A DNA stretch of 64,000 bases from Bradyrhizobium sp. dw_78 (lineage in GTDB: Bacteria; Pseudomonadota; Alphaproteobacteria; Rhizobiales; Xanthobacteraceae), in assembly GCF_018449525.1 (NCBI RefSeq), contig NZ_JAAVUS010000002.1:310001-374000 (forward strand). The letters are read 5' to 3'. The translations under genes and the position numbers were made by a program. The notes beneath the pieces are model-generated. The model saw nothing but the letters and a program-made list of their open reading frames with translations. It made no database searches and was not told the DNA's origin. Of the stretch, positions 37,077-44,798 are shown piece after piece; within the stretch, counting starts at the first letter, position 1, and each line of letters begins with the position of its first letter.

Positions 37077-37856
37077 ATGGACCTGAAATTCTCCAAGGTG
37101 ACGCGCAAGGGCCCGGTCACGATCGTGACGCTGTCGCGCCCTGAAGTTTACAACGCGCTGCATATCGATGCGCATTTCGAGCTCAACAAGGTGTTCGACG
37201 ATTTCGCCGCCGATCCCGAGCAGTGGGTCGCGATCGTCACCGGCGCCGGCGACAAGGCGTTCTGCGCCGGCAACGATCTGAAATGGCAAGCGGCCGGCGG
37301 CAAGCGCGGCTGGGATACGGGCGGATTCGCCGGACTGACCTCCCGGTTCGATTGCGACAAGCCGATCATCGCCGCCGTCAACGGCGTCGCGATGGGCGGC
37401 GGCTTCGAGGTCGCGCTGGCCTGCGACCTCATCATCGCCGCCGAAAACGCTATCTTCGCGCTGCCCGAGCCGCATGTCGGCCTCGCGGCGCTGGCCGGCG
37501 GCCTGCACCGGCTGCCGCGGCAGATCGGACTCAAGCGCGCGATGGGCATGATCCTGACCGCGCGCCACGTCTCGGCCCGCGAAGGCCACGAGCTCGGTTT
37601 CGTCAACGAGGTGGTGCCGCCGGGCGAAGCGCTCGCCGCCGCCAAACGCTGGGCTGCGACCATCTGCAACAACAGCCCGATGTCGATCCGCGCTTCCAAG
37701 CAGGCCATTCAAAAGGGGCTCGCGGTTTCGCTGGAGCAGGCCATCACCGAGCAGCGCGATTATCCGGCGGTGAAGGCGATGGCGGCCTCGCAGGATTACA
37801 TCGAGGGGCCGAAGGCGTTTTCGGAGAAGCGGGCGCCGAAATGGCTGGGGAAGTGA
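37077..37856 (+). CDS. Enoyl-CoA hydratase/isomerase family protein, CaiD-like (259 aa)
   Basis: Crotonase-fold CoA enzyme. The oxyanion-hole segments are AFCAGNDLKW and NGVAMGGGFEVALACD, with the acid/base Glu positions in GGGFE and in FALPEPHVGLAALAGGLHRL. This arrangement resembles carnitinyl-CoA dehydratase-type members. GGGAG lies 8 bases before ATG 37077, which I prefer to an upstream Met that adds an unrelated leader. The substrate is an unsaturated acyl-CoA, not further assignable. Confidence 0.9.
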   Translation: MDLKFSKVTRKGPVTIVTLSRPEVYNALHIDAHFELNKVFDDFAADPEQWVAIVTGAGDKAFCAGNDLKWQAAGGKRGWDTGGFAGLTSRFDCDKPIIAAVNGVAMGGGFEVALACDLIIAAENAIFALPEPHVGLAALAGGLHRLPRQIGLKRAMGMILTARHVSAREGHELGFVNEVVPPGEALAAAKRWAATICNNSPMSIRASKQAIQKGLAVSLEQAITEQRDYPAVKAMAASQDYIEGPKAFSEKRAPKWLGK

Positions 37857-37895
37857 CGCTCCGTCGCCATGAGATATGAGCGAGATAACCAACCA

Positions 37896-37998
37896 CCGTC
37901 ATTCCGGAGCGCAACGAAGTCGCGAGCCGGAATCCATAACCACGATCGGGAGTATGGATTCCGGGCCTGCGCCTGACGGCGCATCCCGGAATGACGGG
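37896..37998. repeat. Inverted repeat with CCGTCATTCCGG / CCGGAATGACGG-type ends
   Basis: The outer arms CCGTCATTCCGGAGCG and CATCCCGGAATGACGGG pair, and the inner arms GGAATCCATA and TATGGATTCC also pair. It lies between two convergent crotonase genes, where it may also end transcription. Confidence 0.75.
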
Positions 37999-38025
37999 AA
38001 ATTGAAACGCCGCAAAGCGCTCCCC

Positions 38026-38817
38026 TCATTTGCCGTTGAATTTCGCCGGGCGCTTTTCCAGGAATGCGCCGACGCCCTCCTTGAAATCTTCGGTCGCGCC
38101 GGCCTGGCGCTGTGACTCGAATTCGAGATTGAGCTGGTCCTCGAACGAATTTTCCGCGCTGTCCCAATAGAGCTTGCGGATCAGCGACAGCGCTACCGTC
38201 GGGCCGTTGGCGAGTTCATGCGCCAGCTTCATGGCCTCGTCCATCAGCACGGCGTCGTCGTAAACCCGGTTGACCAGCCCCCATTCCAGCGCCTTCTCCG
38301 CCGGCAGCCGCTCGCCCATCAGCGACAATTCGATCGCACGCGCCTTGCCGATCAGCCGCGGCAAGAGCCAGGTCGAGCCGCAGTCCGGCACCAGGCCGAT
38401 GCGGCGGAACGCTTGCAGGAAATAAGACGAGCGCGCGCACAGGATCATATCGCCCATCAAGGCGAAGCTCATCCCGGCGCCGGCCGCGGGCCCGTTGACC
38501 GCGGTGACGATCGGGCAATGCAAATTGCGCAGCCGCCGCAGGAACGGATGGAACGCGGTTTCCAGCGCCGCACCGGCATTGCTGCGGCCCGGCTTCTGGT
38601 TGTTGCGGCCCTGCAAATTGGCGCCGGTGCAGAAGGCGCGCCCGGCTCCGGTCAGGACTAGGCAGCGCACTTCCGCGCGGCGGTCGGCGACCTCGTCGAG
38701 CGCCTCGGCCAGGCTGCCGAGCATCTCGATCGAGACCGCGTTCATGACCTCGGGATGGTCGAGTTTGAGGATGGCGACGGGGCCGTCGAATTCCAGCGTG
38801 ACGTGCTTGAACTGCAT
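38026..38817 (-). CDS. Enoyl-CoA hydratase/isomerase family protein, PaaG-like (263 aa)
   Basis: Crotonase-fold protein. Segments are AFCTGANLQGRNN and NGPAAGAGMSFALMGDMIL, then AFRRIGLVPDCGSTWLLPRL. The GLVPDCGSTW motif puts Asp where hydratases have Glu, as in PaaG-type ring-opening isomerases and delta3,delta2-enoyl-CoA isomerases. The real start is ATG 38817 (GAGGAAACC just upstream); a frame continuing far upstream is antisense to the next gene. It is divergent from the SDR at 38968. Confidence 0.88.
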   Translation of the reverse strand: MQFKHVTLEFDGPVAILKLDHPEVMNAVSIEMLGSLAEALDEVADRRAEVRCLVLTGAGRAFCTGANLQGRNNQKPGRSNAGAALETAFHPFLRRLRNLHCPIVTAVNGPAAGAGMSFALMGDMILCARSSYFLQAFRRIGLVPDCGSTWLLPRLIGKARAIELSLMGERLPAEKALEWGLVNRVYDDAVLMDEAMKLAHELANGPTVALSLIRKLYWDSAENSFEDQLNLEFESQRQAGATEDFKEGVGAFLEKRPAKFNGK

Positions 38818-38967
38818 GGTTTCCTCGCAAATGTTGGTCCGCCTGGTCGTTGCCGCGGCGGATTGGATTTCGGTCCATATTTGATTTTTGCCGGCTTCTT
38901 GTCCATGCTTGAGGGCAAATATCTGATACGCGTCATACCAAAGGGAAACGCCGGAAAGGAAATCTCC

Positions 38968-39747
38968 ATGAGCATCTTCGATCTTACCGGCCGCGTGGCC
39001 ATCGTCACCGGCGGCAATGGCGGCATCGGCCTTGGCATCGCGCAGGCGCTGTGCGCCGCCGGCTGCAACGTCTCGATCTGGGGCCGCAACGCCGAAAAGA
39101 ACAACGGCGCCGCCGCGACGCTGGCCGCCGGATCCGGCAAGGCCGATACGCAGATCTGCGACGTCACCGATTCCGCTTCGGTCGCAGATGCGATGAAGGC
39201 GACGCTCGACCGGTTCGGCCGCGTCGACGGCTGCTTCGCCAATGCCGGCATCGGCGGCGGCGGACGGCGCGCCTTCATCGACCGCACCGAAGAGGAATGG
39301 CGAACGATGTTCGCCACCAATCTCGACGGCGTGTTCCATGTGTTTCAGGCCGCCGCCCGCCACATGACAGAGCGCGCCGAAGCGGGCGACCGGTTCGGCC
39401 GGCTGGTCGCCACCTCGAGCCTGGCGTCGCTGTTCGGCACCGCGCGCAACGAGCACTACGCCGGCACCAAGGCCGCGCTCAACGCGCTGTGCCGCGCGCT
39501 CGCGGTCGAACTGGCGCGCTACGGCGTCACCGCCAATGCGATCCTGCCCGGCTGGATCAAGAGCGAGATGACCGCGGGGCTGATGGCCAACGACAAGTTC
39601 GTCGCCAACGTGATACCGCGCATTCCGGTGCGCCGGTTCGGCGAGCCCTCTGATTTCGGAGGCATCGCGGTCTATCTGATGAGCCAGGCGTCGTCCTACC
39701 ATACGGCCGATTGCCTCGTGATCGACGGCGGCTATACGGCGTTTTGA
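38968..39747 (+). CDS. Classical SDR family oxidoreductase (259 aa)
   Basis: The cofactor motif VTGGNGGIGLGIAQAL is near the N-terminus. NAGIGGGG, a catalytic Ser in ATSSLAS and the pair YAGTK (EHYAGTKAALNALCRAL) follow. It ends CLVIDGGYTAF like FabG-type SDRs. GGAAAGGAAATCTCC precedes ATG 38968. Substrate not assignable; the CoA-linked neighbours suggest a hydroxyacyl or alicyclic alcohol. Confidence 0.9.
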   Translation: MSIFDLTGRVAIVTGGNGGIGLGIAQALCAAGCNVSIWGRNAEKNNGAAATLAAGSGKADTQICDVTDSASVADAMKATLDRFGRVDGCFANAGIGGGGRRAFIDRTEEEWRTMFATNLDGVFHVFQAAARHMTERAEAGDRFGRLVATSSLASLFGTARNEHYAGTKAALNALCRALAVELARYGVTANAILPGWIKSEMTAGLMANDKFVANVIPRIPVRRFGEPSDFGGIAVYLMSQASSYHTADCLVIDGGYTAF

Positions 39748-39755
39748 GGATGAGA

Positions 39756-39943
39756 CTGTCATATCCCGCGCATGCGGGATATCCAGTACGCTGCGGCCTT
39801 TCGGATCAATCACTGACGCCTCGGATTCTGGATCGCCCGCCTTCGTGGGCGGTGACGACTGGATATGACTCCGACTTCGCGCCGGATGACACACTCTCGT
39901 CCTCATCCTGAGGAGCGGCCGGCAGGCCGCGTCTCGAAGGATG
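39756..39943. repeat. Cluster of small hairpin repeats downstream of the SDR gene
   Basis: A 9-base-stem hairpin (ATATCCCGC/GCGGGATAT, 39761-39782) lies just after the SDR stop and may end its transcript. A second element follows, with CTGGATCGCCCGCC and GGGCGGTGACGAC. A third at 39902-39943 has arms CATCCTGAGGAGCGGCC and GGCCGCGTCTCGAAGGATG. They look like three different dispersed-repeat families inserted side by side. Confidence 0.6.
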
Positions 39944-40520
39944 GGCCACGACAAGATTGGTGACGCACGTCCGCCTTCCCGCGGCGCGGATAGCGCCCGA
40001 GTGCTGCACAACCGCCGCCCATAAAACAGAGGGCGCAGCGCGCCCCTCAAGAGAGGGCGCAGGAAACGCCGGGTGCCCGCCGCACCCGCAGCCTCGCGTG
40101 CAAAGGTAAAAAGCACACGAGTTCGTCACCACAGGTGTACCGGAACGCCCGGCGTTTCCTGCGCAATGGTTTTAACGGCTTATTCCGCGCTCTCCCCGGC
40201 GACGAATTCGTCTTGTCACCGTCATCGGCGGATTGAAGGTTTTGTCAGTTCGGTCGAACCGACATCGCCTCCGCCAATTTGACACCAGCAACGGGTGCCA
40301 GGACCACACGGCTTCACCGTCCGCAACAGCGCCGTTCGTCCGCGCGGCGTCATCGCTCACGAGCCGTGAAGCCCGCCCTGCGATTCCATTCGCGCGCCCG
40401 GCGCTGCCGCGTCCACCGCTTCCCGCGCCCAACGTCCGTGACGATCGCGATACGCCCCTCTTGTGGGTGCGGGATGGCGCGGCAGATGCAGATGATTTGG
40501 GTCGGATGAAAACCGAAATA
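39944..40520. repeat. Candidate long interspersed repeat (about 570 bases), no gene
   Basis: This fills most of the 930-base gap between the SDR (to 39747) and the flavin reductase (from 40676). It has no coding frame with family resemblance. It contains an 18-of-19 inverted repeat: GCGCAGGAAACGCCGGGTG at 40057-40075 pairs with 40146-40164, around a 70-base loop. It also holds the tandem GAGGGCGCAG/GAGAGGGCGCAGG motif near 40030 and 40054. The stretch around 40175-40330 (GACGAATTCGTCTTGTCACC, later GACACCAGCAACGGGTG and GACCACACGG) resembles, from memory, a long multi-copy intergenic sequence of Bradyrhizobium relatives. I could not search for other copies. Confidence 0.5.
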
Positions 40521-40621
40521 TTTTTAAGAACGGGGCTGGACAGGCGACTCAGCGAGTAGCCCTTACGAGACCGTAAGACAGGCTGGCCAAAAGGCGTAAC
40601 CCGCCTGTTATTGTCGTAAAA

Positions 40622-40646
40622 GGCGGATTACGCTTCGCTGATCCGC
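40622..40646. repeat. Short hairpin GGCGGAT...ATCCGCC before the flavin reductase gene
   Basis: A 7-base stem (GGCGGAT/ATCCGCC) with a TACGCTTCGCTG loop lies 30 bases upstream of the start codon. A related arrangement (GGCGTAACCCGCC) precedes it. It may be a dispersed repeat or a 5'-leader hairpin. Confidence 0.5.
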
Positions 40647-40675
40647 CCCACAGTTCATCGCCAGGAAATCACATC

Positions 40676-41293
40676 ATGGAATACGCCCCTTCCGATCTCG
40701 CCCCCCGCGAACGTTACAAGGTGCTGGCCAGCTTCGTGCTGCCGCGGCCGATCGCGTGGGTGACGACAGTCGGCCCCACCGGTGTCGTCAACGCCGCGCC
40801 GTTCAGCTTCTTCAACGTGCTGTGCGAGGATCCGCCGCTGTGCATCTTCGCCGCCAACCATCGGCCCGACGGCCGCATCAAGGACACGGTGGTCAACATC
40901 CAGCGCACAGGCGAGTTCGTGGTCCACATGACCGATGAGCCGCTGGCGCTTGCGATGCACGAAACTAGCGGCGATTTTCCGCCCGAGATTGGCGAGCCCG
41001 GCTATCTCGGCCTCAAGCTCGCGCCCTCCTCCAAGATCGCGGCGCCGCGGCTGGCCGATGCGCCGTGGGCGATGGAATGCAAGACCTGGAAGACGATCGA
41101 CGTCAACAGCGACCGGCTGCTGATCATCGGCGAAGGCGTCAATTTCTACATCCGCGACGATCTGTGGGACACCGCCACCATGCGCGTGAACATGGAGAAG
41201 TATCACCCGATCGGCCGCATGTTCGCCGACCGTTACTGCCGCACCGACGACCGGATCGTGTTTCCGCCGGCGGAAGGAGTGACCGCGAAATAG
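40676..41293 (+). CDS. Flavin reductase-like / FMN-binding split-barrel protein (205 aa)
   Basis: The N-terminal YKVLASFVLPRPIAWVTTVG, followed by NAAPFSFFNVLCEDPPLCIF, is the flavin-reductase-like FMN-binding signature. FVVHMTDEPLALAMHETSGD follows. It would reduce or bind FMN with NAD(P)H and may serve a monooxygenase. A monooxygenase remnant lies just downstream on the other strand, so a former partnership is possible (inference). Confidence 0.88.
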   Translation: MEYAPSDLAPRERYKVLASFVLPRPIAWVTTVGPTGVVNAAPFSFFNVLCEDPPLCIFAANHRPDGRIKDTVVNIQRTGEFVVHMTDEPLALAMHETSGDFPPEIGEPGYLGLKLAPSSKIAAPRLADAPWAMECKTWKTIDVNSDRLLIIGEGVNFYIRDDLWDTATMRVNMEKYHPIGRMFADRYCRTDDRIVFPPAEGVTAK

Positions 41294-41301
41294 GTTGCAC
41301 T

Positions 41302-41404
41302 CCATCATTCCGGGGCGATGCAAAGCATCGAACTACGATGTGCAATTGCACATCGTAGAATCTCGAGATTCCGGGCCGCGCTTCGCGCGCCCCGGAATGA
41401 CGGC
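41302..41404. repeat. Composite inverted repeat containing a perfect 26-base palindrome
   Basis: The outer arms CATCATTCCGGGGCG and CGCCCCGGAATGACGG enclose CAAAGCATCGAA. At the centre is a perfect 26-base palindrome at 41333-41358, with arms CTACGATGTGCAA and TTGCACATCGTAG. It lies between the flavin reductase stop and the stop of the monooxygenase remnant. Confidence 0.8.
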
Positions 41405-41416
41405 GGGTAGGAAGCA

Positions 41417-41779
<363 letters not shown>

Positions 41780-41849
41780 TCATGGCGAGGAGGCGCACTT
41801 GCGCCGTCGCAACGGATGAGGTTCAAGTTTTGCAAAGGGAGCAACAACA

Positions 41850-43364
41850 ATGGCGAACCAGGCAGCATCGGAAGACCGCATCCCCGTCATCGTCGGCACC
41901 GGCGAAATCGTCGATCGCCCGAAGGAAATCACGGAAGGTCTCGAACCCCTCGCCTTGCTGGAGCAAGCGTTGAAGCGCGCCGAACAGGACAGCGGCGCGA
42001 AACTGCTGGGCGAGATCGGTTCGCTCGACATCGTCAATTTCCTGAGCTGGCGCTATCACGACCCCGCAAGGCAGCTTTCCGACCGCCTCGGCATCCGGCC
42101 GAAGCACGCCTATTACGGCCCGGTCGGCGGCGAGAGCCCGATCCGCTATCTGCACGAGGCCGCGCAGCGCATCGCGCGCGGCGAATGCAGCGTCGCGGCG
42201 GTCTGCGGCGCCGAGGCGCAATCGACGGCGACCAAGGCCGAGCGCGCCGGCGTGACCCTGCCGTGGACGCCGTTCGCGAAAGAGGCCGAGGAGCCGAAGC
42301 GCGGCGCCGCGTTCCAGAAGCCGACGGCGGTGAAGCTCGGCGTCTACATGCCGGTGACGGTCTATCCGTTCTACGAAGCCGCGTCGGCGGCGCATTGGGG
42401 CCAGACACCGCGCGAGGCGATGGCGGAATCCGGCCGCTTGTGGTCGGCCTATTCGGCGGTCGCCGCGCAGAATCCGAATGCGTGGCTGAAGCGCGAGTTC
42501 ACATCGGAGGAGATCACGACGCCGACGCCGGACAACCGGCTGATCGCCTGGCCCTACACCAAGCTGATGGTGGCCAATCCCAGCGTCAACATGGGCGGCG
42601 CGCTGCTGATGACGTCGCTGGCGAAGGCGCGCGCGGCCGGCATTGCCGAAGATCGCCTCATCCATGTCCAGGGCGGCGCGTCGGCGGAAGAGCCGCGCGA
42701 TTATCTGCTCCGCGACCGGTTCTTCGAAAGCCACGCCCAGAACGCCGTGCTCAAGGCGGCGATGGATCTCGCCGGCGGCAGCGGCAAGGCGTTCGATGCG
42801 ATCGAACTCTACAACTGCTTTCCCTGCGTGCCGAAAATGGCACGGCGGACGCTCGGGCTCGGTCCCGACGTGCAGCCGACGGTGAACGGCGGCCTGACGT
42901 TTTTCGGCGCGCCGCTCAACACCTACATGACCCATGCCGCCTGCGCGATGGTGCGCAAGTTGCGCGGCGGCGCCAGGCTCGGCCTGCTCTATGGCCAGGG
43001 CGGTTTCGTCACCAAGCAGCATGCGCTGGTGCTGTCGCGTCAGGCGCCGGAGCGTGCGCTGGCGCAGCACAGCAGCGTCCAGGCCGAGGCCGACCGCCAT
43101 TACGGCGCGGTGCCGGAATTCGTGACCGAAGCCAGCGGCAACGGCTCGGTCGAGAGTTTTACGGTGATCTATGGCCGCGGCGGCGAGATCAGCCACGGCG
43201 TCGTGATGCTGCGAACCTCGGACCACGCGCGGGCGCTGGCGCGCGTTCCCGCAACCGATCAGAACACGCTGGCGCATCTTCTGGATATGGAGCGCACGCC
43301 GGTCGGATCAACGGGCGCGATCGTCACCGCCGACGACGGCGTGCTGGAATGGCGGGTGAATTAG
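41850..43364 (+). CDS. Atypical thiolase-superfamily protein (SCP2/acetyl-CoA acetyltransferase-like, 504 aa)
   Basis: The thiolase fold is suggested by PVIVGTGEIVDRP at the N-terminus, NPNAWLKREFTSEEI, AWPYTKLMVANPSVNMGGAL and the C-terminal FFGAPLNTYMTHAACAMVRK. The segment at the usual nucleophile position reads YYGPVGGESP (residues 88-97), without the Cys of degradative thiolases, and the GHPxGxSG motif is replaced by NTYMTHAACA. It is longer than classical thiolases (about 390-400). It could still bind acyl-CoA with a different chemistry or an altered nucleophile. The neighbouring CoA genes fit lipid or alicyclic acid catabolism. Confidence 0.82.
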   Translation: MANQAASEDRIPVIVGTGEIVDRPKEITEGLEPLALLEQALKRAEQDSGAKLLGEIGSLDIVNFLSWRYHDPARQLSDRLGIRPKHAYYGPVGGESPIRYLHEAAQRIARGECSVAAVCGAEAQSTATKAERAGVTLPWTPFAKEAEEPKRGAAFQKPTAVKLGVYMPVTVYPFYEAASAAHWGQTPREAMAESGRLWSAYSAVAAQNPNAWLKREFTSEEITTPTPDNRLIAWPYTKLMVANPSVNMGGALLMTSLAKARAAGIAEDRLIHVQGGASAEEPRDYLLRDRFFESHAQNAVLKAAMDLAGGSGKAFDAIELYNCFPCVPKMARRTLGLGPDVQPTVNGGLTFFGAPLNTYMTHAACAMVRKLRGGARLGLLYGQGGFVTKQHALVLSRQAPERALAQHSSVQAEADRHYGAVPEFVTEASGNGSVESFTVIYGRGGEISHGVVMLRTSDHARALARVPATDQNTLAHLLDMERTPVGSTGAIVTADDGVLEWRVN

Positions 43365-43444
43365 CTCTACGCTGCAGGAAGGAAGCGGCTGCAGGGTGCG
43401 GCCAAGCTGTTGCATCGCGCGATGCGCACCTAACAACAACCATT

Positions 43445-43538
43445 GTAGGGTGAGCAAAGCGAAGCGTGCCCACCACTCAAGAACCGATCTCATGATAGAC
43501 GGTGGGCACGGCGCGAAGGGCGCTTTTGCCCACCCTAC
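43445..43538. repeat. Inverted repeat, GTAGGGTG / CACCCTAC type
   Basis: Arms GTAGGGTGAGCAAAGCGAAG with CGTGCCCACC, and GGTGGGCACGGCGCGAAGGG with TTTTGCCCACCCTAC, pair imperfectly around a 30-base centre. It lies between the convergent thiolase-like and efflux adaptor genes. This is a separate repeat family from the CGTCATT one. Confidence 0.75.
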
Positions 43539-43613
43539 GCTTCTGTTTCTCTTACCTCACACCGCTCGTGAGCGAGAGGTGAAGGAAGCGCACGCCCCTA
43601 CCCCTTCAGGCCC

Positions 43614-44798
43614 TTACTTTTCGGAAACCTTCTCGGGCTTGCCCTTGGCGCCGCCACCGACGACGTGGACCGGATCGCCATCGGCGATACCGTCCGGCGG
43701 CGCGACGATGACGCGATCGTCCGTGGAAAGGCCGGATGCCAGTTCGATATCGCGGCCGAGATCGCGTGCGATGGTCACGGTCTTGAACAGCACCTTGTCG
43801 TCCGATCCGACGGTCGCGACCCGCAGGCCGTTCTGGTCGAAGATTAGCGCGCTTGCCGGAATGTGCAGCGGGATCGCGTCGCCGGCCAGGCTCAGCCGCA
43901 CATTGGCGTAACCACCGGGCATCAGTTCGCCGGCGGAATTGTCCAGCCCGAGCTGCATGCGCGTGGTGCCCGAGCCGACATCGACGGATTGCGAGGAGGC
44001 TTCGACCGTCGCGGCGAAGGTCCGGTTCGGATATTCCGGCATGGTGATGACGGCCTTGGCCCCGATCCTGATCGCCGGCACATAGCTCTGGGGAACGTTG
44101 ACATAGACGCGCAGCTTCTTGATGTCGGAAATCACGAACATCGCAGGCCCGGTGGTGCCGCCGGCGCTGATCAGGGCGCCGACATCGGTGTTGCGCGAGG
44201 TCACCACGCCATCGAAGGGGACGGTGATCTTCTTGTAACCCGCCAGGGCCTCAAGCCGCTCCACATTGGCCTGGCTGGAATTGACGGCAGCCCGCTTGTT
44301 GGAGAGGTCGGCGGTACGCTCGTCGATTTCCTGCATCGACACGAAGTTCGACGGGATCAGCGTCTTGCGGCGCTCCAGCGTGACTTCGGACAGTTTCGCG
44401 CTGGCCTGCTGGCTGACGAGATCGGCGCGCGCCTGCAGCAATTGCTGGTCCAGATCCGGCGCCTCGATTTCGGCGATCACCTGCCCGGCCTTGACCTTGG
44501 CTCCGATATCGGCGCTCCAGCTCTTCAGGTAGCCGCTGACGCGGGCGAAGATCGGCGCGCGGTAATAGGCCTCCAGCCGGCCCGGCAGATCGAGCGTGGC
44601 TCTGAGCACTTTGGCATCGGGCAGTATCACCGCCACCGAGGGAATAGCCTGGTTGTCGGTCCATTCGCGCAGCTTGGCGTCCGAGTCCTCGCGGGCCCGA
44701 ATTCCGGTCACCACGACCGTGACCGCAATCGCGGCTGCCACCAGCCCGAAAATGCCCAGTTTCCGACGGGAAACCGGTGAGCGTTGTTCAGTGGGCAT
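43614..44798 (-). CDS. RND efflux periplasmic adaptor (membrane fusion protein, 394 aa)
   Basis: AcrA/HlyD-like adaptor. An N-terminal membrane anchor at about 13-33 (LGIFGLVAAAIAVTVVVTGI) has no lipobox Cys. A lipoyl/barrel-sandwich half (APIFARVSGYLKSWSADIGA, then KVKAGQVIAEIE), a coiled-coil hairpin at about 110-175 and the second half (GYKKITVPFDGVVTSRNTDV) follow. I start at ATG 44798 (GGAGAAGTCGC upstream). It overlaps the pump gene by 11 bases. No outer membrane channel gene is adjacent; a shared TolC-like protein is expected. Confidence 0.92.
   Translation of the reverse strand: MPTEQRSPVSRRKLGIFGLVAAAIAVTVVVTGIRAREDSDAKLREWTDNQAIPSVAVILPDAKVLRATLDLPGRLEAYYRAPIFARVSGYLKSWSADIGAKVKAGQVIAEIEAPDLDQQLLQARADLVSQQASAKLSEVTLERRKTLIPSNFVSMQEIDERTADLSNKRAAVNSSQANVERLEALAGYKKITVPFDGVVTSRNTDVGALISAGGTTGPAMFVISDIKKLRVYVNVPQSYVPAIRIGAKAVITMPEYPNRTFAATVEASSQSVDVGSGTTRMQLGLDNSAGELMPGGYANVRLSLAGDAIPLHIPASALIFDQNGLRVATVGSDDKVLFKTVTIARDLGRDIELASGLSTDDRVIVAPPDGIADGDPVHVVGGGAKGKPEKVSEK

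Noticed and set aside
38818..40116. Extension of the PaaG-like frame to 696 residues
   Set aside because: It runs antisense through the SDR gene and across intergenic repeats; crotonase similarity starts at 38817.
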